Source: JAOUFP01 sp963801505 (lineage in GTDB: Bacteria; Nitrospirota; Thermodesulfovibrionia; Thermodesulfovibrionales; UBA6898). Taken from it: a stretch of DNA of 64,000 bases. Made by a program: the position numbers and the translations under genes. How positions within the stretch are numbered: the first letter of the stretch is position 1; each line of letters opens with the position of its first letter. The notes under the pieces are model-generated. The model was not told the DNA's origin. It did not search any database and worked only from the letters and a program-made list of their open reading frames with translations. The stretch lies in the NCBI GenBank assembly GCA_963801505.1, contig CAWDEY010000005.1, positions 69,643 to 133,642 on the forward strand, in the 5' to 3' direction. Below are positions 50,859 to 60,429 of this stretch, in pieces.

Positions 50859-52334
50859 ATGATTTACCCGGAAATAGAGGAATTCAGGCGGTTATCTGGA
50901 AAAGGGAATCTCATTCCTGTCTATAAAGAGATCCTCGCAGATACGTATACTCCTGTTACTGCCTTTCTTAAGCTCGGGGGCACCCCTTCTTTTCTACTTG
51001 AGAGTGTTGAAGGAGGTGAGAAATGGGCAAGGTATTCATTTCTCGGGGCCAGGCCTGCAAAAATAATAAAGGGCAGGGGCAGTGCTGTAGAAGTCATAGA
51101 GGGCGATTCTTCACAGCAGGTCATTGAGACAGACAATCCGATGGCATTGATCAAAAAGGAGATATCGGCCTACAGGCCGGTTGAAGTAAAAGGCCTGCCG
51201 AGATTTTTCGGCGGTCTGGTAGGTTATATCGGGTACGACATGGTGAAATTTTTCGAGCCAATAAAGCAGAGGGAGAAAAAGGGGCTCGGCCTTCCGGATT
51301 TTTTCTTTATGCTTACTGATACCATGCTCATCTTCGACAGCTTCCAACAAAAGATAAAGGTTGTATCCAATGCACATATAAATGCAAAAGATGTCGATGA
51401 GGTATACAGGGAGGCTCAAGAGAAGATAGATGAAATCATTGTAAGGCTAAGGACGCCGCTTGTCACGGGCACCTCAGGGCCTGTTGACTCTTCCGGCGAG
51501 GTTGTATCCAACATGCCGAAGGAAGAGTTCCTTAGGGGCGTGGAAGAGTCCAAGGAATATGTCATGTCAGGGGATATTGTCCAGGTTGTGCTTTCTCAGA
51601 GATTTGAGCGAAATACAACTGTTGACCCTTTCAATATCTACAGGGCACTGCGGGTTATCAACCCTTCACCTTATATGTATTATCTAGATATCGGGGATGC
51701 GAAAATAGTTGGTTCCTCTCCTGAGATCCTGGTGCGTGTTGAAAACGGAAAGATAGTCCTCCGTCCCATAGCCGGGACAAGGAAAAGAGGGGCCACAGAA
51801 ACTATTGATAAAGCACTCGAAGAGGAATTAAAGAAGGACCCCAAAGAGATCGCCGAGCATGTCATGCTTGTAGACCTCGGGAGAAATGACGTCGGAAGGG
51901 TAGCGGAAACAGGTTCTGTGAAGGTTACTGAATTGATGAAGGTGGAGCGCTACAGCCATGTAATGCATCTTGTTTCCAACGTGGAAGGCGATCTGAAGCA
52001 AGGTCTTGATGCCTTTGATGTGCTTGCATCCTGTTTCCCGGCCGGTACAGTAAGCGGAGCCCCCAAGGTGAGGGCTATGGAGATTATAGAAGAAATAGAA
52101 CCTGACAGGAGGGGGCCCTATGCAGGCTCTGTCGGTTATCTGAGTTATTCAGGCAATATGGATACCTGCATTACCATACGGACGTTGATCATAAAGGACG
52201 GCAAGGTATATGTACAGGCCGGTGCCGGCATTGTTGCTGACTCCGAGCCTGAGAAAGAATATATGGAGACAATCAACAAGGCAAAAGGCATGATGAAGGC
52301 TGTGGATATGGCAGAGGAAGGGCTTGATCAATGA
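50859..52334 (+). CDS. trpE: TrpE, anthranilate synthase component I
   Basis: A 491-residue chorismate-binding enzyme. The N-terminus has the tryptophan-feedback region (SFLLESVEGGEKWARYSFLG). The catalytic half has DIVQVVLSQRFERNTTVDPF, YLDIGDAKIVGSSPEILVRV, RPIAGTRKRGATETIDKALE, MLVDLGRNDVGRVAETGSVK, ASCFPAGTVSGAPKVRAMEI and VQAGAGIVADSEPEKEYMET. It forms anthranilate from chorismate with ammonia from TrpG, the next gene. LLES with ARYSF near the N-terminus supports TrpE rather than PabB. Confidence 0.94.
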   Translation: MIYPEIEEFRRLSGKGNLIPVYKEILADTYTPVTAFLKLGGTPSFLLESVEGGEKWARYSFLGARPAKIIKGRGSAVEVIEGDSSQQVIETDNPMALIKKEISAYRPVEVKGLPRFFGGLVGYIGYDMVKFFEPIKQREKKGLGLPDFFFMLTDTMLIFDSFQQKIKVVSNAHINAKDVDEVYREAQEKIDEIIVRLRTPLVTGTSGPVDSSGEVVSNMPKEEFLRGVEESKEYVMSGDIVQVVLSQRFERNTTVDPFNIYRALRVINPSPYMYYLDIGDAKIVGSSPEILVRVENGKIVLRPIAGTRKRGATETIDKALEEELKKDPKEIAEHVMLVDLGRNDVGRVAETGSVKVTELMKVERYSHVMHLVSNVEGDLKQGLDAFDVLASCFPAGTVSGAPKVRAMEIIEEIEPDRRGPYAGSVGYLSYSGNMDTCITIRTLIIKDGKVYVQAGAGIVADSEPEKEYMETINKAKGMMKAVDMAEEGLDQ

Positions 52335-52385
52335 AGAGTAAAAAATTGGCAGCGCATGGCCTGAAAACAGCGAGGGGATAAAAAG

Positions 52386-52959
52386 ATGTTATTGATGATA
52401 GATAATTATGATTCTTTTACCTACAACCTGGTGCAGTATTTTGGGGAACTCGGGGAAGACATAATGGTCTTTAGAAACGACAAAATTTCCATAAAGGATA
52501 TTGAGGATATGAGACCTGACAGGATTGTCATATCCCCAGGCCCATGCACCCCTAAAGAAGCAGGCATATCCGTTGAGGTGATTAAACACTTTGCAGGCAA
52601 GCTCCCGATACTCGGGGTCTGTCTCGGCCATCAGTCAATAGGAGCTGCCTTCGGCGGCGAGATCATCCGTGCGCCCAGGCTCATGCACGGAAAGACTTCT
52701 CGGATTCACCATGACGGCAAAACAATATTCGAGGGCCTGCCGAACCCTTTTGAGGCAACGAGATACCATTCCCTGCTCATCAGGAAGGAGAGCATGCCAG
52801 ATTGTCTTGCAATCACCGCATGGACAGACAGCGGGGAAATTATGGGCGCCAGACACAAGGAATTTTGTCATTGAAGGGGTTCAGTTCCATCCTGAATCTA
52901 TTTTGACTATTGCAGGAAAAGACCTTTTGCGCAATTTTCTGAAGCTAAGGCAGGCATAA
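52386..52959 (+). pseudogene. trpG: TrpG, anthranilate synthase glutamine amidotransferase, single frameshift
   Basis: The first frame (52386-52874) begins MLLMIDNYDSFTYNLVQYFG and contains ILGVCLGHQSIGAAFGG with the catalytic Cys, then runs into a stop at GARHKEFCH. The second frame continues as VIEGVQFHPESILTIAGKDL with the catalytic His-Pro-Glu, and ends at 52959. A single T too many in the TTTT run at about 52863 explains the split. Joined, it is a normal class I amidotransferase of about 190 residues. A loss of TrpG would be unexpected beside intact trpE and trpD, so a sequence error is at least as likely as real decay. Confidence 0.85.
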
Positions 52960-53114
52960 GAAAATATTCCCTGTATTGCGAGGGGAAATGACTTGCCTGC
53001 AATCAGGTTATCAGAATCCTCAAAATTCAAGATAGTTTCAAACTGCAATTACCGAGGTTACAAACATAGTCTTTTTTTGTTATTTTAAATATACAACTGT
53101 ATAAGGAGAATCAG

Positions 53115-53417
53115 ATGAAGAAACAGAATTGCTGGGAATTCAAGAAATGCGGGAGACAGCCGGGAGGCGAACATGTTAATGACATGGGATTATGTCCTGC
53201 TGCAGTGGAAGAAAGGCTCGAGGGAATACATGACGGCAGCCATGGCGGCCGGGCCTGCTGGGTTATTGCCGGAACACTCTGTAAGGGAGAAAAACAGGGT
53301 ACATTTGCCCAGAAATTAACAAATTGTGTGACCTGTGATTTCTACAAACTGGTTAAGGATGAGGAATTTCCTCGCTTTCAGCTCTCTGCTGTAATTCTTG
53401 CAAAACTTTCTAAATAA
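53115..53417 (+). CDS. Two-CW domain protein
   Basis: A 100-residue protein with an AAGGAG site upstream. The motif KQNCWEFKKCGRQPGGEHV opens it, and GGRACWVIAGTLCKGEKQGT follows, giving two Cys-Trp pairs and CVTCDFYKLVKDEE at the end. This is the two-CW domain, frequently found alone or with signalling modules in anaerobic bacteria and probably metal or Fe-S binding. Function unknown. It stands alone between trpG and the cytochrome module. Confidence 0.8.
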   Translation: MKKQNCWEFKKCGRQPGGEHVNDMGLCPAAVEERLEGIHDGSHGGRACWVIAGTLCKGEKQGTFAQKLTNCVTCDFYKLVKDEEFPRFQLSAVILAKLSK

Positions 53418-54047
53418 ACCAGTGTCGCGTAAGGATTTCCCCTGACCGCTCAGAGGAAGTCATAACTATTAAGTATTACCTTGTCTCTTACAGTCTCTGG
53501 CCAGCAGAAATTGAAATTGACTAAGGTCAGATCAGGTTATACATAATCTGGCCCTGAAGGTTGATTGCCGGAGGTGCGGGGTTGCAGGGGTCCTGCTTAT
53601 AAGATAAATCAGCTGGGCGACTCTATTCTTAACGTGTTGACCTCCAAGCTATAAGCAAATTTCTTCTTTAATATCCCCTATTGTATGAGTGATGAATTTC
53701 CATTGTTCACCAGAGCTATCCTCAAATCTTTAAAATTTCCGCATAGGACATTTTCCCTGCCCTTGATAGGACATTTTCCCGATTGTACTGCCATTCATAT
53801 CGTGATATTCTTCATTGTAGATGACGGCGAATATGCCCGCAGACTATAAAGTCTCCTTTTGCATATTCGAGGGTGGCAACTGATTGGACCCTATGTGAGT
53901 CTTTGAACATTTTCTGCCCAACGATATATTTTTGGTCAGAAGATTGGCATTAATAGTAATGCCCGTTTAATGGGTCAGTCAGCAAAATACTGTATGGAAA
54001 GGAGAGATTTTGTTGTTGCATCAAAAACTTAAAAGGAGGTAGAACAA
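53418..54047. other. 630-bp region with a tandem 15-bp repeat and a possible decayed gene
   Basis: ATAGGACATTTTCCC occurs twice as a direct repeat at 53743-53757 and 53766-53780. On the minus strand to the right, shifting frames read like protein (SDQKYIVGQKMFKDSHRVQS, AVIYNEEYHDMNGS), which could be an old insertion-sequence or gene fragment. A hairpin GGTCAGAT/ATCTGGCC lies near 53530. The strong AAAAGGAGG ribosome site of the cytochrome gene is at its right end. Confidence 0.4.
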
Positions 54048-55742
54048 ATGTTTGAGAAAAATCTTGAAAAAAGCCTTGAAAAAGGCGCGTCCGGATTTGT
54101 TTTGTTAGGCCCGATATTTGGCTTGCTCTACATATTCCTGTTGCCTATCATAGGCATTGCGACTCTTCTGCTGGCACTCCCTGAGTATGCAAGCGCAAAA
54201 AAACCCCCTATCATTGAAAATGCAGAAATGTGTATGGGCTGTCACTCTATGAAAGGAGTCGATAAGGTATTCAGGAACAAGGAGAAGATTTCTGTTTTCG
54301 TCAACGCTGAAGACTTTAAGGACACTGTCCACGGCTTTCTGAGCTGTGACAGCTGTCATACGAAAATCTCCCTTGAAACACATCCCGGAACTGCGAACTC
54401 ATTTGAAAGCAAAAGCGCATTTGCGCTTGATGCCGCAAAATCATGCAAAATGTGCCACTCAGACGAGCAGCTCAAGGCAAAACCGCATCATTCTGCCATG
54501 ACAAACAGACCAAATGCTCCACCTTGTACTGAATGTCATGGAGCCCACACTGTAAAGAGGGCCTCTGTATGGAAACCCACCCTGGCAGGGAATCAGTACT
54601 GCCTCACATGTCACAGCAAGAATTTCAGCAAGACAGAACGAAACGGAGACAAACTTTCCCTCCATATTGATCCGTCACTATTAAGTTCATCAGTCCACAA
54701 TAAACATGCCTGCAATGACTGCCATGCTGAATATTCAAGGACATCACATCCTGTGAAATCCTTTGGCAGCAACAGGGAGCATTCAATTAAGGTTTCAGAG
54801 GCCTGCAGAAAATGCCATGCGGACAAGCAAAAAGCCGTAAGTGAGAGCATACACTTCAAGCTGATGAGTGAAGGGAATCAAAGCGCCCCTGTCTGCACTG
54901 ACTGCCACGGCTTCCATACCGTAGGTCCAAAGGCCGCCTATGAAACCATAAGTGGTGTGCCGTGCAAAAACTGTCATGACAGGATATTCAGGATGTATGC
55001 AAAGAGCGTCCATGGCTTGGCCAAGGCTAACGGGGAACACAAGGCACCTATCTGTTCTTCGTGCCATTTTGCGCACGATGTATCAGTCGCGAACTTGACA
55101 GACAAGATCAAAAACGCATGTCTTGGATGCCATAAAGGGGTTGAAGCTGTTCATGAAAAATGGCTCCCTAACTCAGGGCTTCATCTGAGTGTTGTCGCCT
55201 GCGCTGCATGTCATTCTCCGAACTCAGGGAGAGGAATTTCCCTCAGACTTTACGACCAAAACACAGGAAAGCCTTTTACCGAAGAACAGATCATAAAGCT
55301 TCTGGGTACAAGATACCAGGGTCTTACTGAAAAGATGAACGCTCACGGAGAAGGCATTAATTCAGACGATCTCTGGAGTATCGTCAGTCAGCTCAATGAA
55401 AAAGGAGCAGGGGCGAAGGTGACGTTTCTGGGCAGAATGCAGGTAAGCGATGCCTCTGAGTCACATATGCTCATGCTAAAGAAAAATGCTGTAAGGGAAT
55501 GCGAGAGCTGCCACACGTCTGACTCGAAGTTCTTCAGGACAGTTACTGTGGCTATTGTCAAGGCTGACGGGAGATTGAAAGAGTACAAGGTCCAGCCTGA
55601 GGTGCTCGGTTCAATGATGTCACTGGCATCTTTAAAGCAGTTCTACGTCCTTGGCAGCACAAGGCTGAAGATCCTTGACTGGGTCGGCAGTACTGATGAT
55701 CTTCGGAGGCATGTCAGTTCCGATACTCCATATTACCTTTAG
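54048..55742 (+). CDS. Membrane-anchored 13-haem cytochrome c
   Basis: A 564-residue protein with one N-terminal membrane segment (GLLYIFLLPIIGIATLLLA) and no clear cleavage site, so it is probably anchored with its haem domain in the periplasm. I count 13 CxxCH haem motifs (for example CMGCH, CDSCH, CKMCH, CTECH, CLTCH, CNDCH, CRKCH, CTDCH, CKNCH, CSSCH, CLGCH, CAACH, CESCH), most followed by nearby His ligands. It is related to the cytochrome c3/NrfH-like multihaem families. A b-type cytochrome gene begins 63 bp downstream. Together they resemble a quinol-oxidising electron-transfer module such as Geobacter CbcL, but split into two proteins. Confidence 0.88.
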   Translation: MFEKNLEKSLEKGASGFVLLGPIFGLLYIFLLPIIGIATLLLALPEYASAKKPPIIENAEMCMGCHSMKGVDKVFRNKEKISVFVNAEDFKDTVHGFLSCDSCHTKISLETHPGTANSFESKSAFALDAAKSCKMCHSDEQLKAKPHHSAMTNRPNAPPCTECHGAHTVKRASVWKPTLAGNQYCLTCHSKNFSKTERNGDKLSLHIDPSLLSSSVHNKHACNDCHAEYSRTSHPVKSFGSNREHSIKVSEACRKCHADKQKAVSESIHFKLMSEGNQSAPVCTDCHGFHTVGPKAAYETISGVPCKNCHDRIFRMYAKSVHGLAKANGEHKAPICSSCHFAHDVSVANLTDKIKNACLGCHKGVEAVHEKWLPNSGLHLSVVACAACHSPNSGRGISLRLYDQNTGKPFTEEQIIKLLGTRYQGLTEKMNAHGEGINSDDLWSIVSQLNEKGAGAKVTFLGRMQVSDASESHMLMLKKNAVRECESCHTSDSKFFRTVTVAIVKADGRLKEYKVQPEVLGSMMSLASLKQFYVLGSTRLKILDWVGSTDDLRRHVSSDTPYYL

Positions 55743-55805
55743 GATACTTACTTCGCCCATACGGGAGGCAAAGAGATTAAACGGAATGAGAAAGGGGGAC
55801 AGAAG

Positions 55806-56436
55806 ATGAAAAAGATATATCTGCATCCACTGCCGGTAAGAATATGGCACTGGGTCAATGCCATCAGTTTTCTGGTTTTGATTGTGACCGGGCTCCAGGT
55901 CCGGTATCGTGAGCTTCTCGGTTTGATGAAATTCAGGACAGCTGTTGACGTCCACAACGTATTCGGTTTCATTCTTATCTTCAACTTCTTTCTCTGGCTG
56001 GTTTTTTATATCCTTACGGGAAAGATAAGGATATACTATACCGCCCCTGAACATCAAAAAGTTTATTTCAGGCTGTATTCATCAGGCCAGATACTACGGT
56101 TACGGACTGTTCATTGGAGAGCAAAACCCTCACCACAGCAGTCCGGACAATAAGTTCAACCCGATGCAGCAACTGGCGTATCTTGCGATCATGATGCTCC
56201 TCATCCCATTGCAACTTGGTACGGGCCTGCTGCTTTGGGACGTAAAAGCCTTTGCAGGCTGGATCAATATGTTTGGCGGCATAAAGATCGTTGATACGAT
56301 ACATGTATTTCTTTTCCTCTTCTTCACATCGTTTCTGTTTGTACATGTATACCTGGCAACGCTGGGTCATACAGTAACCGAACATATAAAGGCGATGTTT
56401 ACCGGATACGAGGAGGTTGAAGAGCACGTTCACTGA
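55806..56436 (+). pseudogene. Cytochrome b561/HydC-like membrane subunit, single frameshift
   Basis: The first frame reads KIYLHPLPVRIWHWVNAISF with a His haem ligand and RTAVDVHNVFGFILIFNFFL, then goes out of frame after TGKIRIYY. The next frame continues NIKKFISGCIHQARYYGYGL, NKFNPMQQLAYLAIMMLLIP, and IVDTIHVFLFLFFTSFLFVH with VYLATLGHTVTEHIKAMFTG, ending at 56436. One missing base near 56035 accounts for it. The four-helix, His-rich plan matches the cytochrome b subunit of Ni/Fe hydrogenases, formate dehydrogenases and CbcL-type proteins. It should take electrons from or give them to the quinone pool for the adjacent multihaem cytochrome. Confidence 0.8.
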
Positions 56437-56497
56437 GTCTTGATGCAGAAGGAGAGTACAAGTCAGACAGGGGCAGTTTCAGTCTGCCCTTCTCTGC

Positions 56498-57508
56498 TTA
56501 TAAAGAATTTGAGGCCCTTCTGATATCTTCAAGTTTCTTTAGCGCCTTACCTGAGTCAATCGTATCTTTGGCCATTTCAAGGGCTATGCGAAGGTCATCT
56601 GTCTTGCCTGCAACAATAAGCGCTGCAGCAGAGTTTATCAGGACAATATCTCGTTTCGAGCCCTTTTCTCCCTTAAGGATCTGCAAGGATATCTTTGCGT
56701 TCTCCTCCTTGTCTCCGCCTATCAGATCGTCTCTTTTGCCGCGTTTAAGGCCGAAGTCTTCGGGTGAAAGATAAAAGTTCTCTGCTTTATTCTTCGAGAA
56801 GCGTGATACCTTTGTGCTGTCTGTAATCGTTATCTCATCGAGACCGTCTTCACCGTGGACCACCATCGCATCCTCTGCCCCGAGGTTGCCTAGAACTTTT
56901 GCCAGTGTTTCAGTGAGGTGACTCGAGAATACCCCTAATATCTGCCTTTTTGCTCCTGCAGGGTTTGTTATGGGTCCAAGTATATTGAAAATTGTTCTTA
57001 TGCCCATCTCACGTCTCGGGCCAATCGCATATTTCATCGCAGGATGAAACAAAGGCGCAAATAAAAAGCCGAACCCGGTCTCAAAAAGGCATTTCTCGAC
57101 CTTTTCGGGCTGAAGATCTATTTTTATGCCAAGCGCTTCCAGCACATCTGCACTTCCTGACTTGCTGGATACAGACCTGTTGCCGTGCTTTGCTACCGGA
57201 ATACCTGCTGCAGCAATCACAATAGCAACAGTTGTGGATATATTGAACGTATGGGACATATCACCGCCTGTTCCGCAGGTATCAAGCACTCCTTCAGGAG
57301 CTTTTATCTTTGCAGCTTTCTCTCTCATTACCCTTGCTGCGCCGGTTATCTCATCTACCGTCTCGCCCTTAATCCTCAGGGCGGTAAGAAATGCCCCTAT
57401 CTGAGCATCAGTTGACCTGCCTTCCATAATCTCATTCATACATTCTGCCATCTCGGCTTCGGACAGGTTGATGCCGCTTACCAAAATATTGACGGCCTCT
57501 CTAATCAT
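56498..57508 (-). CDS. trpD: TrpD, anthranilate phosphoribosyltransferase
   Basis: A 336-residue enzyme: GAFLTALRIKGETVDEITGA, DTCGTGGDMSHTFNISTTVA with the PRPP-binding glycines, GIPVAKHGNRSVSSKSGSAD, FLFAPLFHPAMKYAIGPRRE, FNILGPITNPAGAKRQILGV and VVHGEDGLDEITITD. It joins anthranilate to PRPP in the second tryptophan step. It is convergent with the cytochrome pair and separated from trpE-trpG by them, so the trp genes here are split across strands. Confidence 0.95.
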   Translation of the reverse strand: MIREAVNILVSGINLSEAEMAECMNEIMEGRSTDAQIGAFLTALRIKGETVDEITGAARVMREKAAKIKAPEGVLDTCGTGGDMSHTFNISTTVAIVIAAAGIPVAKHGNRSVSSKSGSADVLEALGIKIDLQPEKVEKCLFETGFGFLFAPLFHPAMKYAIGPRREMGIRTIFNILGPITNPAGAKRQILGVFSSHLTETLAKVLGNLGAEDAMVVHGEDGLDEITITDSTKVSRFSKNKAENFYLSPEDFGLKRGKRDDLIGGDKEENAKISLQILKGEKGSKRDIVLINSAAALIVAGKTDDLRIALEMAKDTIDSGKALKKLEDIRRASNSL

Positions 57509-57832
57509 TTTTCCCTCTTTTCTTCAGGATCATTTATATCCTCCTGACAGCTGCTAAATATTACCTGCTAATCGAGGCTGATTACAAGAATCTTCTCACT
57601 GCATTGCCCAAATACAATGGTCAAAAATAGTTTTTTCCCTTTTCTGTTAAATATCTGATTCATTTGGCTGAAAGCAGAGTATTAAAAAGAATGTCCCGGC
57701 TTCACGTTCTCCATGGCGTAAATTGCATAAAATTAGGGGGTTTGCTTTTAATTCTTAATAATTTACTTGACTCTTTTGTTAATCTCAGTTATGTTTTTAG
57801 ATGAAGAAATGTCCTAGACAAGGAGATTTGCC
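57509..57832. other. Divergent trpD / LysM intergenic region
   Basis: About 320 bp without an open frame or RNA gene that I can recognise. The right end holds the putative LysM promoter. Confidence 0.4.
57767..57795 (+). promoter_or_regulatory. Putative sigma-70 promoter of the LysM gene
   Basis: TTGACT (57767-57772), 17-bp spacer, TATGTT (57790-57795); the LysM gene starts 38 bp downstream after an AAGGAG site. Confidence 0.5.
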
Positions 57833-58835
57833 ATGCTGATTAAAAAAATCATACTATATCTTATAGTAGTTGGTTTGATTCTCCCGGCTTTTGCTTTTTC
57901 ACAGTCAGAGGAGATAAAAGATTATACAGTTAAGAACGGCGACACTCTTTGGGACATATCAAATAAAGAACTAAATGATCCTTTTTTATGGCCTAAAATA
58001 TGGAAGGAAAATCCCGGGATATCAAACCCTGACAGAATATACCCTGGTCAATCAATCAAGATACCGCTTTACCTGCTCCAGAAGGAGGTAAAAGAAGAGC
58101 CAATGTCAGAGCCAGTTGCAGAAAAAGCTCTGGAGCCTGTGAAAGAAGAGGTTAATGCGGAACCTGCTCCGGTAAAGATAGCCTCCGCTTGTGGATAAAA
58201 ATGTATATATATCCAGCGGCTATATTGCTGATTCCATTGTGGACTTAGGCAAGATCACGGGCTCTGCCGGAGGACAGGAGTCTGTTTGGAATCAATGATT
58301 TGGTTTATTTAAAAACTAACGGCACTGCAAATGTCGGGGATAAATTTTATATCTATCAGGATGGGGACAAAGAGGTTATGCATCCTGCAACAAAAAAAAA
58401 GATGGGCTATGTTATCGAGATCCTCGGCATCGCTGAAGTCACCAAATTCGAGTACGGTAGAAACAATAGCAAAAATCTGGAATCTTTTAAGGACATAATG
58501 ACCGGCGACATCCTCGATACTTTTTCTGAAATGGAACCCCCTGTTGTACCGAAGCCGTTCAGAATGCCTGATATTGATGGATATGTTGTAGCTACAAAAC
58601 ACTACGCATAATGAATACTAATCATGACATTGTTTATATTGATAAAGGACAAGCAGATGGTTTGCAGCCAGGAGATATCTTAAGAACTCTTGCGGTTGGT
58701 GCTCACAAGGTGCCAAACGGAACCATACAGATCATCAGTCTCAGAGAGAATACAGCAACAGCTATCGTGGTCTCCAGCACAGATGCTGTTATGCCAGGGA
58801 ACTCAGATAAGGCAGGCGGAATAATAAGCGGTTAA
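57833..58835 (+). pseudogene. Secreted LysM protein, frameshifted in at least three places
   Basis: First frame: signal peptide (IILYLIVVGLILPAFAFS) and a LysM domain (YTVKNGDTLWDISNKELNDP, NPGISNPDRIYPGQSIKIP), then stop. Next frame: NVYISSGYIADSIVDLGKIT; then FGINDLVYLKTNGTANVGDK to 58611; then NHDIVYIDKGQADGLQPGDI to 58835. Breaks lie near 58190, 58288 and 58608. The repaired protein would be about 330 residues, of the kind with LysM plus repeated FlgT/GspC-like small beta domains found in many environmental genomes. The stop overlaps the rpoD stop by 4 bp (convergent). Confidence 0.72.
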
Positions 58836-60295
58836 GCTGTTGTAAGAACTTTCAACGCCCTTAACCGGCTGGGATGTTTCAGCTTTCTCAGGGCTTTGGC
58901 CTCAATCTGTCTGACTCTTTCGCGGGTGATAGATAAGTGTCTCCCCACTTCTTCCAGGGTATGGTCTCTATCTACACCTATTCCGAATCTCATCCTGATG
59001 ACCTTTTCCTCTTTTGGAGTCAGTGTCTTTAGGATCATTAGTATCTGGTCTGATATTTCATTTCTTTCTGCATCAGAGTATGGTGAAGGGCTGTTTTTGT
59101 CGCCGATAAAATCTTCCAGTTCTGTGTCTTCATCGCCAACAGGGGTCTGAAGCGCTATAGGATCCTGTATCGCCCTGAACACCTCTTCTACCTTTCTTGT
59201 CGGCACCCCCAGCTTTTTCCCAATTTCTTCGTTGCTGGGCTCTCTCCCAAGTGTTTGAGTCAATTCCCTTGTGGCCTTCGTGACCCTGTTGTAAAATTCC
59301 ATCATATGTACAGGCACTCTTATGGTCTTCGTCTGGTCAATCAAGGCCCTGGTTATAGCCTGCCGGATCCACCAGGTAGCGTAGGTAGAGAACTTGAAGC
59401 CCTTCTCGTACTTAAACTTATCTACAGCCTTCATAAGACCTATGTTACCCTCCTGAATCAAATCAAGCAGTGGAAGTCCCCTTCCAACATAATTTTTTGC
59501 TATATTGACAACCAGTCTAAGATTGCGGGTTATCAATTCATTTTTTGCTTCAGTGACAAGCGCCCTCGCCCTCGTTATTCTGTCCCATTTAACTTTTAAC
59601 TCATCTATCTTGACCTCGACTTCACCTTCAACGCGTTTGTATTCGCTCTGCACCTCTTTTGCAAGCGCTGCAAGCTTTGCCGGATTTACATCCTTCTTTT
59701 TCTTCTCGGCAATAAGTCTCTTCAGGTCCTTAAGACTCCCGTGTCTTCCTATTTTCCTGTCCGCGATCTCAACCTTCTTCATAAGATTGTCCAGGATTTT
59801 CAATGAGGTAGCAAGTGCCTCATCAGGCTTTTCATCTTCTTCGGCATTTTCTTCCTCTATTTCTTCATCGACTGCCTCAGGAATATCTTCTTCTGGTATT
59901 GCTAAAGTCGCCTCCACTTTTTTATATAAAGGTAATGCGATAACGATATCTTTTATGATCTCTTTGCCTTCTTCCAGCCTTTTGGCCAGCTCTGTCTCTT
60001 CATCCTTGGTAAGAATGGAGATATCACCCATAGAATGAAAATATGCCTGAACGAGATCTTCTGTTTTTTCATATTCCCCAACTTCCTCTTCTTCAGCTAC
60101 CTCCTCTTCGGTAACTGCGCCTTCTTCAGAATCCGTAACCTTAACTCCCATGTCCTGAAGGAGATCCATAAGGTCTTCCAATTCATCAGGAGAGAAGAAT
60201 TCTGACGGAAGCGCATCATTTATCTCATCGTAGGTTAATACGCCTCGTCTTTTCCCTATATCTATAATCTCTTCAAAAATATCTCGTTCTTTCAA
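58832..60295 (-). CDS. rpoD: RpoD, primary sigma factor (sigma-70)
   Basis: A 487-residue group 1 sigma factor. Region 1.1 is present in shortened form (FEEIIDIGKRRGVLTYDEIN) with an acidic Glu-rich linker; the non-conserved region before 2.1 is short, explaining the modest length. Core: RNLRLVVNIAKNYVGRGLPL, DLIQEGNIGLMKAVDKFKYE, GFKFSTYATWWIRQAITRAL, IRVPVHMMEFYNRVTKATRE in region 3, and MRFGIGVDRDHTLEEVGRHL with SITRERVRQIEAKALRKLKH in region 4. It lies directly downstream of the rRNA operon on the same strand, behind a terminator. Confidence 0.95.
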   Translation of the reverse strand: MKERDIFEEIIDIGKRRGVLTYDEINDALPSEFFSPDELEDLMDLLQDMGVKVTDSEEGAVTEEEVAEEEEVGEYEKTEDLVQAYFHSMGDISILTKDEETELAKRLEEGKEIIKDIVIALPLYKKVEATLAIPEEDIPEAVDEEIEEENAEEDEKPDEALATSLKILDNLMKKVEIADRKIGRHGSLKDLKRLIAEKKKKDVNPAKLAALAKEVQSEYKRVEGEVEVKIDELKVKWDRITRARALVTEAKNELITRNLRLVVNIAKNYVGRGLPLLDLIQEGNIGLMKAVDKFKYEKGFKFSTYATWWIRQAITRALIDQTKTIRVPVHMMEFYNRVTKATRELTQTLGREPSNEEIGKKLGVPTRKVEEVFRAIQDPIALQTPVGDEDTELEDFIGDKNSPSPYSDAERNEISDQILMILKTLTPKEEKVIRMRFGIGVDRDHTLEEVGRHLSITRERVRQIEAKALRKLKHPSRLRALKVLTTA

Positions 60296-60324
60296 TCTAA
60301 CCCTCTTTTATTTTTAGATACAAC

Positions 60325-60356
60325 AAAGGAGGCGGCTTTAAAAAAGCCCCTCCTTT
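60325..60356 (-). terminator. Intrinsic terminator after the rRNA operon
   Basis: A strong inverted repeat (AAAGGAGGCGGCTTT and AAGCCCCTCCTTT around AAAA) with flanking A/T runs on both sides, between the 23S 3' end and rpoD. It would stop rRNA transcription on the minus strand. Confidence 0.75.
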
Positions 60357-60429
60357 CTTATTCATCATTCATTTTACTACTATTTATTTTTTTAGCAACA
60401 ACTTTTTGACAACAGGAGGAAAAAAAAGT

